Shown one piece after another: positions 1-8,726 of a stretch of 64,000 bases of DNA. The stretch comes from Chloroflexota bacterium. GTDB taxonomy: Bacteria; Chloroflexota; Dehalococcoidia; Tepidiformales; Tepidiformaceae. The translations under genes and the position numbers were made by a program. The number at the start of each line of letters is the position of its first letter. The first letter of the stretch is position 1. The notes below the pieces were generated by a model. The model ran no database searches, had not been told where the DNA came from, and saw only the letters and a list, made by a program, of their open reading frames with translations. Location of the stretch: NCBI GenBank assembly GCA_016191435.1, contig JACPOQ010000032.1:124001-188000 (forward strand), given 5' to 3'.

Positions 1-294
1 GAGGTTCGAGTTCAAGCCGCCGCAAAGCCCCTTATCGGGCGTGATATGGAGGATCGCCACGTTGCGCACGGGACGGTTGGCAAGCAGCGGGTGGGCCGCT
101 TCCTCATCGCCGCTGGCCATGGTCGCGAGGCCCGCGAGCACGACGCGCAGCTTCTCGGCGTAGGGCCGGGATTGCAGGGCGCGGTCCTGGGCGCGCCGCA
201 TCTTGGAAGCTGCGACGAGCTGGATTGCGTTCGTGATCTTCGCGCTGTTCTTGACGCTTGCGATGCGTCGCTTGAGCTGGCGAATCGTGGGCAT
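1..294 (-). CDS. atpG: F-type ATP synthase gamma subunit, N-terminal part (runs off the window)
   Basis: This is the N-terminal 98 residues of the central-stalk gamma subunit, which turns inside the alpha3beta3 head and couples proton flow to ATP synthesis. The product begins MPTIRQLKRRIASVKNSAKI and continues with the family signature for 'TNAIQLVAASKMRRAQ'. Near the cut end it has the conserved 'DKGLCGGLN' segment. The ATG at 292-294 on the minus strand gives the canonical gamma N-terminus. It is the last visible gene of the atp operon, 103 bases downstream of atpA. The rest of the gene, and presumably atpD and atpC, lie outside the window. Confidence 0.96.
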   Translation of the reverse strand, partial: MPTIRQLKRRIASVKNSAKITNAIQLVAASKMRRAQDRALQSRPYAEKLRVVLAGLATMASGDEEAAHPLLANRPVRNVAILHITPDKGLCGGLNSNL

Positions 295-356
295 TGGCCT
301 GTTCCCATCCGGGTGGTGATCCCGGCCGGGCCACCATGGCTCGGCCGGTGTTGCGC

Positions 357-374
357 GATGGGCCCGTGCCCATC
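357..374. other. Hairpin in the atpA-atpG intercistronic gap
   Basis: A perfect 7-bp inverted repeat (GATGGGC / GCCCATC) with a 4-base loop lies between the atpA stop and the atpG start. There is no T-tract, so I do not call it a terminator. It may tune mRNA stability or relative translation of atpA and atpG; that role is inference. Confidence 0.5.
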
Positions 375-397
375 GCCTGTTTGCGCAATCAGGCTTC

Positions 398-1900
398 CTA
401 GAAGGGCACCGTCTGCTTGAAGGATGTGAGCGCCGCCTTGAGCTTGTCGGCGATTTCGGGCGTGAGCACGGGGTTCGCGGCAATCTCCTGGAGGATCTCC
501 GGGTGGTTGCTCGCCATGAACTTGCGCAGGCCATCTTCAAACGAGCGGATTTTCGGTACCGGCACGTCATCGAGGATGCCGCTCGTGAGCGAATAAAGGA
601 CCGCCACCTCTTCGGCCATGCTTAGCGGCGTAAACTGGGGCTGCTTCAGCATCTCCGTCGCGCGCTGGCCGCGTTCGAGCTGGCGGCGCGTCGAGATGTC
701 GAGGTCGCTGGTCCCGAACTGGGCGAAGGCCTGGAGTTCGCGATACTGGGACATCTCGCCCTTGAGGCCGCCCGAGACCGACTTCATCGCCTTCGTCTGT
801 GCCGACGAACCGACGCGGCTCACCGAAAGCCCGGTGTTGATGGCGGGGCGGATACCCGAGTTGAAGAGGTCCGACTCCAGGTAGATCTGGCCGTCGGTGA
901 TGGAGATGACGTTCGTCGGGATGTAGGCGGACACGTCGTTCGCCTGCGTTTCGATAATCGGGAGCGCGCTGAGCGAGCCGCCCGCTTCGAGGCGCGCGGC
1001 GCGTTCCAGGAGCCGGCTGTGCAGGTAGAACACGTCGCCGGGATAGGCTTCGCGGCCCGGCGGGCGGCGGAGCAGCAGCGAGATCTCGCGGTAGGCCCAG
1101 GCGTGCTTGCTGAGGTCGTCATAGACGATGAGCGCGTCCCGGCCGCTTTCCATGATCTCTTCGCCGATGGCGCAGCCCGAGTAGGGCGCGAGGTATTGGA
1201 GCGCGGCCGAATCGGAGGCGTTCGCGGCCACGATGACCGTGTGCTCCATCGCTCCGGCCTCTTCGAGCAATCCCACGACCTGGGCAACCTTGCTCGCTTT
1301 CTGGCCGATGGCGACGTAGATGCAGGTCAGGTCGCCGCCCTTCTGGTTGATGATCGTGTCGAGCGCGATGGCCGTCTTGCCCGTGGAGCGGTCACCGATG
1401 ATGAGCTCGCGCTGCCCGCGGCCGATGGGGAACATCGCGTCGATCGACTTGATACCCGTCTGGACCGGCTGGTTCACGCTCTTGCGGAGCGTCACGCCGG
1501 GGGCGATGCGCTCAATCGGGCGGGTGCGGGTGGTCGCGATGGGGCCCTTGCCATCAATCGGGTTCCCCAGCGGGTCCACGACGCGGCCGACAAGCGCATC
1601 GCCGACGGGGATCTGGATGATGCGCCCGGTGGCGCGCACTTCATCACCCTCTTTGATGTCGATGAACTCGCCGAGGATGACGGCGCTCACCGACTCTTCA
1701 CCCAGGTTCAGGGCGAGGCCCATGGAACCGTTGGAGAACTCGATGAGCTCGGAGTACATGGCCCCGGCGAGGCCGTGGATGCGGGCGACGCCATCGCCGG
1801 CTTCGATCACCGTCCCGACGTCGGTGGCCACCGTGGTGGTGCCAAAGCCTTCGATCTGCTCGCGCAGGATCGAAGCGATTTCCTCAGCGCGTATCGCCAT
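398..1900 (-). CDS. atpA: F-type ATP synthase alpha subunit
   Basis: This is the 500-residue alpha subunit of the F1 head, the usual family length. It carries the non-catalytic nucleotide site. The P-loop GDRSTGKT is at about residues 169-176 and the N-terminal beta-barrel contains '[17 protein letters not shown]'. The frame is open further upstream. I chose the ATG at 1898-1900 because the protein then begins [16 protein letters not shown], like other alpha subunits, and an AGAGGG ribosome-binding site precedes it. The gene lies between atpH and atpG in the standard operon order. It is cytoplasmic and peripheral to the membrane. Confidence 0.98.
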   Translation of the reverse strand: MAIRAEEIASILREQIEGFGTTTVATDVGTVIEAGDGVARIHGLAGAMYSELIEFSNGSMGLALNLGEESVSAVILGEFIDIKEGDEVRATGRIIQIPVGDALVGRVVDPLGNPIDGKGPIATTRTRPIERIAPGVTLRKSVNQPVQTGIKSIDAMFPIGRGQRELIIGDRSTGKTAIALDTIINQKGGDLTCIYVAIGQKASKVAQVVGLLEEAGAMEHTVIVAANASDSAALQYLAPYSGCAIGEEIMESGRDALIVYDDLSKHAWAYREISLLLRRPPGREAYPGDVFYLHSRLLERAARLEAGGSLSALPIIETQANDVSAYIPTNVISITDGQIYLESDLFNSGIRPAINTGLSVSRVGSSAQTKAMKSVSGGLKGEMSQYRELQAFAQFGTSDLDISTRRQLERGQRATEMLKQPQFTPLSMAEEVAVLYSLTSGILDDVPVPKIRSFEDGLRKFMASNHPEILQEIAANPVLTPEIADKLKAALTSFKQTVPF

Positions 1901-1943
1901 AGGGGCGTTCCCTCTTTCTACTGTGACGCCGGGCCGGCAGGCC

Positions 1944-2477
1944 TCAGCGGGCTCCTTCAAGCTGACGGCGGAGCTGTCGCAGCCGCGTGCGGATGCTGCC
2001 ATCGACGATGTGGTCGCCGACACGGATAACCACACCACCAAGAATAGCCGGGTTGGTGATAGCGGTCGCCTGCACGTGCTTGCCCAGCGACGTGCTGAGC
2101 CGCTGTTCGAACGCCCGCACCTGGTCCTGGGTGAGCGGCACGGCCGAGGTCAGCGTGGCGTGTTCGATCCCGGCGTGTTCGTCGGCGAGAGTGTTGAAGG
2201 CCTGGGATACGGCGCCCGCATCCGGCGCCCGGCCCTTCGACACCAGCAGCCTCGCCAGGTTCAGCTGCTGCGGCCCGATATCGAGCGCGCGTTCGACCAG
2301 CGCCAGCCGCCGCTCGAGCGGGATGCGGCCATCAGCGAAGACCGCCGCAGCGCTGGATTCGGTCAACACCGCCGCGATGTCGGCGAGGTCCGCGCGCCAG
2401 GCCTCGATCGTGTTGGTGTCGCGGGCGATGCCAAAGGCCGCCTGCGCATACCGTTTTGCCGCGGCGATATCGGCCAT
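1944..2477 (-). CDS. atpH: F-type ATP synthase delta subunit
   Basis: This 177-residue OSCP/delta protein joins the peripheral stalk (subunit b) to the top of the F1 head. The N-terminus [18 protein letters not shown] and the C-terminal '[20 protein letters not shown]' segment are both typical of the family. It begins three bases after the atpF stop, so translation is probably coupled. It ends 43 bases before atpA. Nothing unusual is seen. Confidence 0.95.
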   Translation of the reverse strand: MADIAAAKRYAQAAFGIARDTNTIEAWRADLADIAAVLTESSAAAVFADGRIPLERRLALVERALDIGPQQLNLARLLVSKGRAPDAGAVSQAFNTLADEHAGIEHATLTSAVPLTQDQVRAFEQRLSTSLGKHVQATAITNPAILGGVVIRVGDHIVDGSIRTRLRQLRRQLEGAR

Positions 2478-2480
2478 AGT

Positions 2481-2990
2481 CTAGTTCCCGCTGAACGAGG
2501 ATTCGGCGAGAGCCTCATCGATGATGCGCTGATGCGCGGTCGCATCGAGCGACTGGCCAATGACCTTCTCGGCGGCGGAGACGGTAATCGCGGCGAACTC
2601 GGAGCGCAGTTCGGCGATGGCGCGGTCGCGTTCGAACTGGATCTCCTGGCGGGCCCGCTCGACGGCAACGTCGCGATCGCGGGCTGCCTGCTCGCGGGAT
2701 TCGGCCTGGATGCGGGCGGCGATCTGCTGTGCCCCGGCCACGATCTCCTGCCCTTCATGGCGGGACTGCGCGAGGGTGGCCTGGATGTTCGCCTGGGCCT
2801 GGGCGGCCTCGGCGCGGGCGAGGTCGGCCGCGTTCAGCCCTTCGGCGATCTTCTGCTTGCGCTCGTCGAGCATCTTCAGCACAGGCTTGTAGAGCGTGAG
2901 CTTGAGGATCAGCAGCAGGATAGTGAAATTCACCACCTGGGCGATGAGCTGGGGCAAGTTGAGGCCGAGGGCTTCGACTGCCTTGTCCAT
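2481..2990 (-). CDS. atpF: F-type ATP synthase b subunit
   Basis: This 169-residue peripheral-stalk subunit has one N-terminal membrane helix (about residues 14-32) followed by a long charged, alanine-rich helix expected to dimerise and reach the delta subunit. The start of the cytoplasmic part, 'YKPVLKMLDERKQKI', is typical of subunit b. It lies between atpE and atpH with short spacers, and its length is normal. Confidence 0.95.
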   Translation of the reverse strand: MDKAVEALGLNLPQLIAQVVNFTILLLILKLTLYKPVLKMLDERKQKIAEGLNAADLARAEAAQAQANIQATLAQSRHEGQEIVAGAQQIAARIQAESREQAARDRDVAVERARQEIQFERDRAIAELRSEFAAITVSAAEKVIGQSLDATAHQRIIDEALAESSFSGN

Positions 2991-3014
2991 GCGAGGTCCC
3001 CCGTTTTCCGAGAA

Positions 3015-3281
3015 CTAGATGACGAAGGCGATGATGAGCGCGGTGAGCAGGGCGTAGATACCGATGGCTTCCGCGAACGCCACGCCGAGGATCATGTTGG
3101 TCTGGATGGCGGCGCGGGCCTCGGGGTTGCGGCCGAGCGCTTCCATGGCCTTGCTCACGAGCATCCCGATGGCGATCGCGGGCCCCAGTGACCCGAGGCC
3201 CATGGCGAGGCCGGCGCCCATGGCCTTGCTGTTGAACGCCTCCAGCAAGGGCAGAAAACTCAAAATTCCCAGGATATCCAT
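3015..3281 (-). CDS. atpE: F-type ATP synthase c subunit (proteolipid)
   Basis: This 88-residue hairpin of two membrane helices forms the rotating c-ring. Helix 1 carries the glycine-rich packing stretch around residues 21-39. The polar loop has 'GRNPEA', and helix 2 carries the ion-binding glutamate E71 within GVAFAEAIGIY. A GGAGGA ribosome-binding site precedes the ATG. The extra hydrophobic N-terminus before the glycine-rich helix is slightly long but within family range. I would expect proton coupling, but specificity cannot be settled from sequence alone. Confidence 0.96.
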   Translation of the reverse strand: MDILGILSFLPLLEAFNSKAMGAGLAMGLGSLGPAIAIGMLVSKAMEALGRNPEARAAIQTNMILGVAFAEAIGIYALLTALIIAFVI

Positions 3282-3345
3282 TGGTTCGTCCTCCGTTGGC
3301 GCCCTCTCCGCGGCGCGACATGTGATGTGACTGTGAACAGGCCCA

Positions 3346-4665
3346 TTAGTGAGCCTGAGCAGCTCCCTGGTGATGGTGGGCGTCGGCGGTCGCTTCTTCG
3401 CCCTGGTGGCCGGCGTGGTGTTCGTCCTCGCCGTGGTGCTCCGTCGCCATGGAAGCGAAGACGAGCGTCAGGAGGGCAAAGACCGCGGCCTGGATGAAGC
3501 CGACGAACAGTTCGAGGCCATAGATGATGTCCACGAACAGGAACGGCATAAGGAACGTCAACATCAGCACGAGCACTTCGCCGGCAAAGATGTTGCCGAA
3601 GAGGCGGAAGGTGAAGCTGACGATGCGAATAAACTCGGACAGCAGTTCGAGAATGCCGACAAAGGCCTTAATCGGATTGCTGAAATCGAAGAACTTCTTG
3701 AGATAGCCGAAGCCTTGTGCCTGAAAACCCCAAATCTCAATCATGACGAAGGCGATGATTCCCAGCGCAAGTGTGTTGTTGAGATCGCTGAACGTGCCCC
3801 GGAAAAAGGGGATGACAACCGCCATCTTTGCGCTATTCTCGAAGCTCACGCCGGCGATCTCGGTCCCGAGCGCCGGACTCTTGATGGCGGCCGCCTCGCC
3901 CCCGGCTGCGACCTGGCTTGCGTCGAGCAACTCGGGCGCTGTGCTGCTGTTCTTGAGCGCATCGGCGGCGACGCGGATCTCCTCGGCGGTGGGGTCTTCA
4001 ACCGCGGCTTCCGGGATGTCGAAAGCGGCGAAGTTCCTGGCGAGGAACACGATATAGCGGTCCATGGCCCGGCCGGGCGTCTCGCCCGCCTTGACGGTGA
4101 AATCGACCGTCTTGGCGCGGGGCTTCGCATAGACGATGCTGCCGGACTTCTGCATCTTCGCGCCGGCGAACTTCTTATCGGCGGTGTAAACGCCGTCCTT
4201 CAGGGTGAGCCTGGCGGGCGAGGCCGACGCGAGCTCGGCGAAGATCTCGTGGCCGACATCCGCGGTTTTGCCGATGGAGTTGAAGAACGGCAGGAGCCCG
4301 AACCAGTTGCTGACGAGGACGAAGAGGAAGATGGTGGCGACCACGGTGAAGAACTTGCGGCCGTTCTTCTCGCCGGCGATATCTTCGATCTGGGCGACCA
4401 GGAAGCCGACCACGGCTTCGACGAAGTTCTGGAGGCCCGTGGGGAGGAGGCTCATCGAGCGCGTCGCCGCGAAGGTAAGGATGATCAGCAGCGCCATCAC
4501 GACCCACGACGTGAAGAGCGTGTTCGTGATGTTCAGGGGGCCGATTTTGAAGAGCACCTCGGCGGGGACGACGATCTCGGGCTGTGGCCCCTGGGCGATG
4601 AAGAGACCCAGGCCAAGCAGGGCGAGGACGCCGACGGCAATGCCACCGATGTAGACGAGCTTCAA
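3346..4665 (-). CDS. atpB: F-type ATP synthase a subunit with a large extracytoplasmic insertion and histidine-rich tail
   Basis: This is the membrane stator channel of Fo. The essential arginine is R354 in SFTFRLFGNIFAGE. The protein is 439 residues against the usual 240-290. The extra length is mainly a block of about 150 residues between the 'NWFGLLPF' helix and the conserved 'FSDLNNTLALGI' segment. The tail also carries nine histidines in its last 31 residues. I propose the TTG start at 4663-4665, one base after the atpZ-like stop and ten bases after GGAG, because no ATG or GTG occurs near the family N-terminus. The start is uncertain; the gene call is firm. Confidence 0.93.
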   Translation of the reverse strand: MKLVYIGGIAVGVLALLGLGLFIAQGPQPEIVVPAEVLFKIGPLNITNTLFTSWVVMALLIILTFAATRSMSLLPTGLQNFVEAVVGFLVAQIEDIAGEKNGRKFFTVVATIFLFVLVSNWFGLLPFFNSIGKTADVGHEIFAELASASPARLTLKDGVYTADKKFAGAKMQKSGSIVYAKPRAKTVDFTVKAGETPGRAMDRYIVFLARNFAAFDIPEAAVEDPTAEEIRVAADALKNSSTAPELLDASQVAAGGEAAAIKSPALGTEIAGVSFENSAKMAVVIPFFRGTFSDLNNTLALGIIAFVMIEIWGFQAQGFGYLKKFFDFSNPIKAFVGILELLSEFIRIVSFTFRLFGNIFAGEVLVLMLTFLMPFLFVDIIYGLELFVGFIQAAVFALLTLVFASMATEHHGEDEHHAGHQGEEATADAHHHQGAAQAH

Positions 4666-4666
4666 A

Positions 4667-4900
4667 TCAGCGTTTCTCCGAAGGCTCGTCGCCGAGCCGG
4701 CGCATGAACGGCAGAAGCATGCGAGCCCCGCCATAAATGGCGACGGCGAGCCCCAGCATGATCCCCACGAGCGTAAACAACGGCTCGAGCCCTGTGATGG
4801 AATCGGCCCACTTGCCGAGCACCAACCCGAGGATGATAGAGGTGGCGAAAAACCACCCGATACCGAGCAGGTAGGCAGTTGGCGTTATCCAGCTGCCCAC
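4667..4900 (-). CDS. AtpZ/AtpI-type ATP synthase accessory membrane protein
   Basis: This 77-residue protein has two predicted membrane helices (about residues 10-30 and 40-62). It sits at the head of the atp operon immediately before atpB. The size, topology and position match the AtpZ/AtpI-like proteins that assist c-ring assembly or ion supply in other bacteria. Sequence signatures are weak in this family, so the role rests mostly on context. Its TGA is one base from the proposed atpB start, which implies coupled translation. Confidence 0.75.
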   Translation of the reverse strand: MGSWITPTAYLLGIGWFFATSIILGLVLGKWADSITGLEPLFTLVGIMLGLAVAIYGGARMLLPFMRRLGDEPSEKR

Positions 4901-4994
4901 GTTCGCCTCCTCGGGCGCACGGGCTCCAGACCCCGCGCATCATAGGCGGATTGTGAAGCAATGCGCAACCGAACTTCGAGAGCCTCTCCCGAAG

Positions 4995-5531
4995 CTACTT
5001 CTTGCGTTCGTCGAAGTCTTCGAGGTCCAGGCTATCGATGAAATCCTTGAACGCGCCGAGCCGTTCCAGCTCGGCCGGATCGACGGGCCGACCACCCTCG
5101 CGCTCGCCCGCGGCCTGGGCCTTGCCTTCTTCGTCGAGCACCACGCCGGCCCGATCGAGGACGGTTTCCTCGGCGAAAATCGGCGCCTCGACACGGACCG
5201 CAAGCGCAATCGCGTCCGATGGCCGCGAATCGACTTCCATCGTCTCGCCATGTACATCGAGCACGATGCGCGCGAAGAACGTGTCGTTCGCGAGGTCGTT
5301 CACGACGATGTATGTCACGTGCGCGCCCATCTGCTCGATGAGGTTCCGGAGGAGGTCGTGCGTCAGCGGCCGCGCGACGGAAACGTCCTGGAGGCGCACC
5401 GCGATGGCCTCGGCCTCGGCGGCGCCGATCCAGATCGGAAGGTAGCGATCGGCGTCCTTCTCGCGCAGGATGACCACGCGCTGGTAGTTCATCATGCTGA
5501 GGCGGATGCTTTCGATCGTCAGTTCTTTCAC
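4995..5531 (-). CDS. Bifunctional nuclease family protein (DUF151)
   Basis: This 178-residue protein has a complete DUF151/BFN domain. The features are 'LREKDADRYLPIWIGAAEAEAI' near residues 24-45, a central 'THDLLRNLI' helix and the highly conserved 'VDSRPSDAIALAVR' motif near residues 100-114. Homologues are reported to have DNase and RNase activity. In many Actinobacteria and Chloroflexota they are small conserved cytoplasmic proteins of unclear cellular role. The acidic C-terminal tail after residue 140 is variable in the family. It is transcribed with the downstream minus-strand genes or alone; no operon partner is evident. Confidence 0.9.
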   Translation of the reverse strand: MKELTIESIRLSMMNYQRVVILREKDADRYLPIWIGAAEAEAIAVRLQDVSVARPLTHDLLRNLIEQMGAHVTYIVVNDLANDTFFARIVLDVHGETMEVDSRPSDAIALAVRVEAPIFAEETVLDRAGVVLDEEGKAQAAGEREGGRPVDPAELERLGAFKDFIDSLDLEDFDERKK

Positions 5532-5599
5532 AACGCACCGCCTGTTTCACCGCTCTCGCTTCGATGATAGGAGCGCCCGGATCGGCGAGTCAATGAGAA

Positions 5600-6889
5600 T
5601 CAGGGGAGGGCGCCCGCCGTCCTCGGGCTGCGCGTTGGCGGCGCGCGGAGGTTCATCGCCGCGGCCAGCCCGATAGCGGCCGCAAGCAGCGCCATCACGG
5701 GGACCACGCCGACCACATCGGACAGGGCGCCGGCGGCCACCACCGGGGCGGAGGCTGCAATCGCGGCCATCGCATTCTGCGTCGAATTGACGCGGCCCTG
5801 CAGATGGAGGGGCACGCGGTCGTTCAGCACTGTCTGAGCTGCCACCGCGACGATGGCGTAGGCGAAGCCGAGGGGGAACATCAGGAGCATCGCAAGCGCG
5901 CCGCCGCCATCGAAATGGCCAACGCTGATCGTCCCGAGCCAGCTGAACATCCCGTAGCCGATGAGGAAATCGGACTCCTGGTTAACGAAGGTGACCATCG
6001 CCAGGAGCGCGACGAACGCCGTGAAACCGACCGTGCTGAGGATGGCGTGTGGCACGCGGTGCGCGAGGAAGCCAGCGACTCGTAGTCCGAATACGATACC
6101 GATGGCCCCCGGCATGAGGATGAGCGCGCCGATATCGACCGGGAGCCCCAGCACGTCGTTGATGTACCCCGGGATGAGGCCACCGAGGACGATAAGGGCA
6201 GTCGAGATCAGCGCAAGCTCGATGGCCGCGTGCATGACAAGGGGGTCTCCCTTCATGTAGCGCCAGCCGGTCTTCCACCAGGGGCCGGCACGGTCGCGCT
6301 GCTCACCGCCTACCTCCAGGCGCGGCGCGCGGGGCACGCGGCCGATGAGCAACGCCTGGAAGGCCGCCAGCAGGAACATGGCGGCGGCGAGGATAAAGAG
6401 CATGTCCGGGCTATCGAAGACGCGGAGTGCGACGGGCGTGACCACGCCCAACCCCAACAACTGCGCGCCGCCGGCGACGGCGTGGCTGATGGCGTTGGCG
6501 CGGGCCAGTTCCTCTCGCTGGACAATCGCCGGCATGATCGCGCCTTCCGCGGCCGTGGCGAACTGCGAGGCGGTTGAGAGTGCGACGGCCACGACGTAAT
6601 AGGACGCGACGCCGCCCGGCCCGCGGATGAAGAGGAAGCAGATGCCCGCACGGACTGTATCGCCCAGCACCACGAGCGTGCGCTTCGGCAGTACGTCGGC
6701 GGCGGCCCCGGCGACGATCCCGGCGACCGTCGCCGGCACGACGAGCGCGAGCACGAGGAGGCTGCTCAAGAGCGCCCTGTCGGTCTTGGTGACGATGAGG
6801 AGCACGAGCGCGAAGTTCAACGAATTCTGTGCCACGCGCGACCAGAAGCGCGTGAGACTCAGCATCCGGAAGGGACGCTGCTTCAGCAA
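5600..6889 (-). CDS. MFS transporter, 12-helix type
   Basis: This protein of about 429 residues is a major facilitator superfamily carrier with alternating hydrophobic helices across its length. It resembles the MFS_3/EntS-like group of drug or siderophore exporters, and the substrate cannot be read from sequence. The frame is open back to 6952, inside the DUF951 gene. I place the start at the TTG at 6887-6889, just after the DUF951 stop. The ATG at 6863-6865 (MLSLTRFW) is an alternative. It follows pyrF and DUF951 on the same strand with overlap or near-overlap, so it probably shares their transcript. Confidence 0.85.
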   Translation of the reverse strand: MLKQRPFRMLSLTRFWSRVAQNSLNFALVLLIVTKTDRALLSSLLVLALVVPATVAGIVAGAAADVLPKRTLVVLGDTVRAGICFLFIRGPGGVASYYVVAVALSTASQFATAAEGAIMPAIVQREELARANAISHAVAGGAQLLGLGVVTPVALRVFDSPDMLFILAAAMFLLAAFQALLIGRVPRAPRLEVGGEQRDRAGPWWKTGWRYMKGDPLVMHAAIELALISTALIVLGGLIPGYINDVLGLPVDIGALILMPGAIGIVFGLRVAGFLAHRVPHAILSTVGFTAFVALLAMVTFVNQESDFLIGYGMFSWLGTISVGHFDGGGALAMLLMFPLGFAYAIVAVAAQTVLNDRVPLHLQGRVNSTQNAMAAIAASAPVVAAGALSDVVGVVPVMALLAAAIGLAAAMNLRAPPTRSPRTAGALP

Positions 6890-6902
6890 CCCCAGCGGCG
6901 CC

Positions 6903-7103
6903 TCAGCCGGGGGCGGGTGCGGATGCGATGAGCGACTTTGCACGGGCTTCAAATCGGCGGCGGTCCAGCATGACGCGGCGGCCGCAAGTCAGACATTCGA
7001 TCCCGACATCGGCGCCGGTGCGATAGACGCGGAATTCCCAGCCTCCGCAGGGATGCTGGCGGCGCATGCGGTACACCTCGCCGGCGTTGATTTCGGGGAT
7101 CAT
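6903..7103 (-). CDS. DUF951 family small zinc-ribbon-like protein
   Basis: This 66-residue protein matches the DUF951 family: an N-terminal 'GEVYRMRRQHPCGGWEF' block, then 'GADVGIECLTCGRRVML', then a basic tail. The three cysteines (HPCGG and ECLTCG) suggest a small metal-binding or nucleic-acid-binding fold. Its function is unknown. The ATG overlaps the pyrF stop by four bases, which indicates translational coupling within a murI-pyrF-DUF951 operon. Confidence 0.88.
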   Translation of the reverse strand: MIPEINAGEVYRMRRQHPCGGWEFRVYRTGADVGIECLTCGRRVMLDRRRFEARAKSLIASAPAPG

Positions 7104-7894
7104 GCGAGTGCGGGAGCGGCAGCGGCCAGCTGATCGCGGAGCAGGCGGGCGGCAGCGGCGGCGGCCTCGGCGAAATTCGGGCCGTCGCCGGCGTAGTAGA
7201 TCGAGCGGCTGGCGTTAACGACGATGCGCCCCGCTTCGGCCCCGGCGGCGGCGATGACCTCCTCCGGGCGGCCACCCTGCGCGCCCACGCCGGGCACCAG
7301 CAGCGAGGCCTGGGGGACGAGCGCGCGCACGCGCCGGAGCTCATCGGGGGCTGTGGCGCCGACAACCAGCCCGGCATTTGGCGACCAGCTCGTGGCTACG
7401 AGCGCCACCTCCTCGAAGAGCATCCGGCCGGATTCAAGCCGCAGCTCCTGGAATTCGCGCGACGACGGGTTCGAGGTGCGGCACAGGACGTAGACGCCCC
7501 TCCCTTCGTAGGCGAGGAAGGGCGCCACGCTATCGAGACCCTGGTAGCCCGCAACGGTGACCGCATCGAAGCCCCACTGTTCGAACATGGCGCGGGCATA
7601 GGCTTCAGCGGTATTACCCATGTCACCGCGCTTCACATCGCCGATGACGGGGATGTCACCCGGGATGGCGGCAAGCGTGGCTTCGAGCGCGCGCAGGCCG
7701 GGAATGCCGAACTGTTCGTAGAAGGCGATGTTCGGCTTGTAGCAGGCGGCGAAGGGCGCAGTCGCGGCGATGATGGCGCGGTTGTAGGCGGCCACGTCTT
7801 CGACGCTGTGGCGGCGGAAGTCCGGGTCGAGCCCGACGCAGACGAGGGTCCCGGCCGCCTTACTGCGGGCGGCGAGGCGTTCGAAGTAAGTCAC
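7100..7894 (-). CDS. pyrF: Orotidine 5'-phosphate decarboxylase, type 2
   Basis: This 264-residue enzyme of the long (type 2) OMP decarboxylase group catalyses the last step of UMP synthesis, converting OMP to UMP and CO2. The N-terminus has 'VCVGLDPD', the catalytic loop has DVKRGD at residues 86-91 with the proton-donating lysine K88, and 'LLVPGVGAQGG' forms the phosphate-binding end. The length agrees with type 2 enzymes rather than the shorter type 1. It overlaps murI by four bases upstream and DUF951 by four bases downstream, so the three are almost certainly one operon. Confidence 0.95.
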   Translation of the reverse strand: MTYFERLAARSKAAGTLVCVGLDPDFRRHSVEDVAAYNRAIIAATAPFAACYKPNIAFYEQFGIPGLRALEATLAAIPGDIPVIGDVKRGDMGNTAEAYARAMFEQWGFDAVTVAGYQGLDSVAPFLAYEGRGVYVLCRTSNPSSREFQELRLESGRMLFEEVALVATSWSPNAGLVVGATAPDELRRVRALVPQASLLVPGVGAQGGRPEEVIAAAGAEAGRIVVNASRSIYYAGDGPNFAEAAAAAARLLRDQLAAAAPALA

Positions 7895-8676
7895 GTCAGG
7901 GCTTCCTCGTGCGCGGGCGCGAAGCCGAGACGTTCGGCGGCTTCGCGAAAGCGCGAGCGATCGCCGCTGACAATGACGTCCAGCGTGCCGGTCCCATCCG
8001 CGGGCGCCGCCAGCCCGAGCTCGCCGAGCACCGCGACGGCGCGGCGGGCCACCGCCTCGGAGGTATCGATAAGGGCGACACCGGGGAACTCGGCGCGGAT
8101 GGAGGGTGCGAGGAAGGCGTAATGCGTGCAGCCGAGGACGACCGTATCAGCGCCGTCGGCGACGGCACGTCCCAGCGTCTCGCGGATGGCGGCGCGCGCG
8201 GCGGGCGTCCCCGCCTGGCCGCGCTCGACGAGCTCGGCCAGGCCGTGGCCGGGAAGGTTCAGGATGCGCCGCTCGCCGCCGAAATCTGCAACGACCCGGC
8301 TGTAGAGATCGCCGTCGAGCGTGCCGGGTGTGGCGAGGATGGCCACGGTGCCGCTGCGCGACGATTGTGCCGCCGGCTTCAAGCCGGGGACCATGCCCAC
8401 GAACGGCACCGGGAATGCCTCGCGAAGGTCCGCGATGGCCGCCGCGGAGGCGGTGTTGCAGGCGACGATGATGAGCTTCACATCGGCGGCGAGGAGCCGG
8501 TTGACCACGGCAAAGGCGTGCTTACGGACGTCGGCCGGGGGCCGCGGGCCGTAGGGGAAGTTCGCGGTATCGGCGAAATAGATGACGGACTCGGCGGGCG
8601 CGAGCCGGCGGAACTCACGCAGGACGCTCAGTCCGCCAACCCCGGAATCGAAGATGCCAACGGGCCGGGAATCCAT
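7891..8676 (-). CDS. murI: Glutamate racemase
   Basis: This 261-residue cofactor-independent racemase supplies D-glutamate for peptidoglycan. The N-terminal signature is 'GIFDSGVGGLSVL'. Both catalytic cysteines are present, C73 in VACNTAS and C183 in LGCTHY, so both proton-transfer directions are intact. The length is normal. It is the first gene of the murI-pyrF-DUF951 unit and is divergent from comB, with about 50 bases between the two starts. Confidence 0.96.
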   Translation of the reverse strand: MDSRPVGIFDSGVGGLSVLREFRRLAPAESVIYFADTANFPYGPRPPADVRKHAFAVVNRLLAADVKLIIVACNTASAAAIADLREAFPVPFVGMVPGLKPAAQSSRSGTVAILATPGTLDGDLYSRVVADFGGERRILNLPGHGLAELVERGQAGTPAARAAIRETLGRAVADGADTVVLGCTHYAFLAPSIRAEFPGVALIDTSEAVARRAVAVLGELGLAAPADGTGTLDVIVSGDRSRFREAAERLGFAPAHEEALT

Positions 8677-8726
8677 CGCTGCCTAGCATACCATCCAGTG
8701 CGCCCAAACTGGCGCCGCCCCATGCT

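Noticed and set aside
1320..3191. 623-codon open frame on the plus strand across atpA-atpF
   Set aside because: It is antisense to four certain ATP synthase genes. The product has no recognisable domain, and such shadows are common in GC-rich codon-biased DNA.
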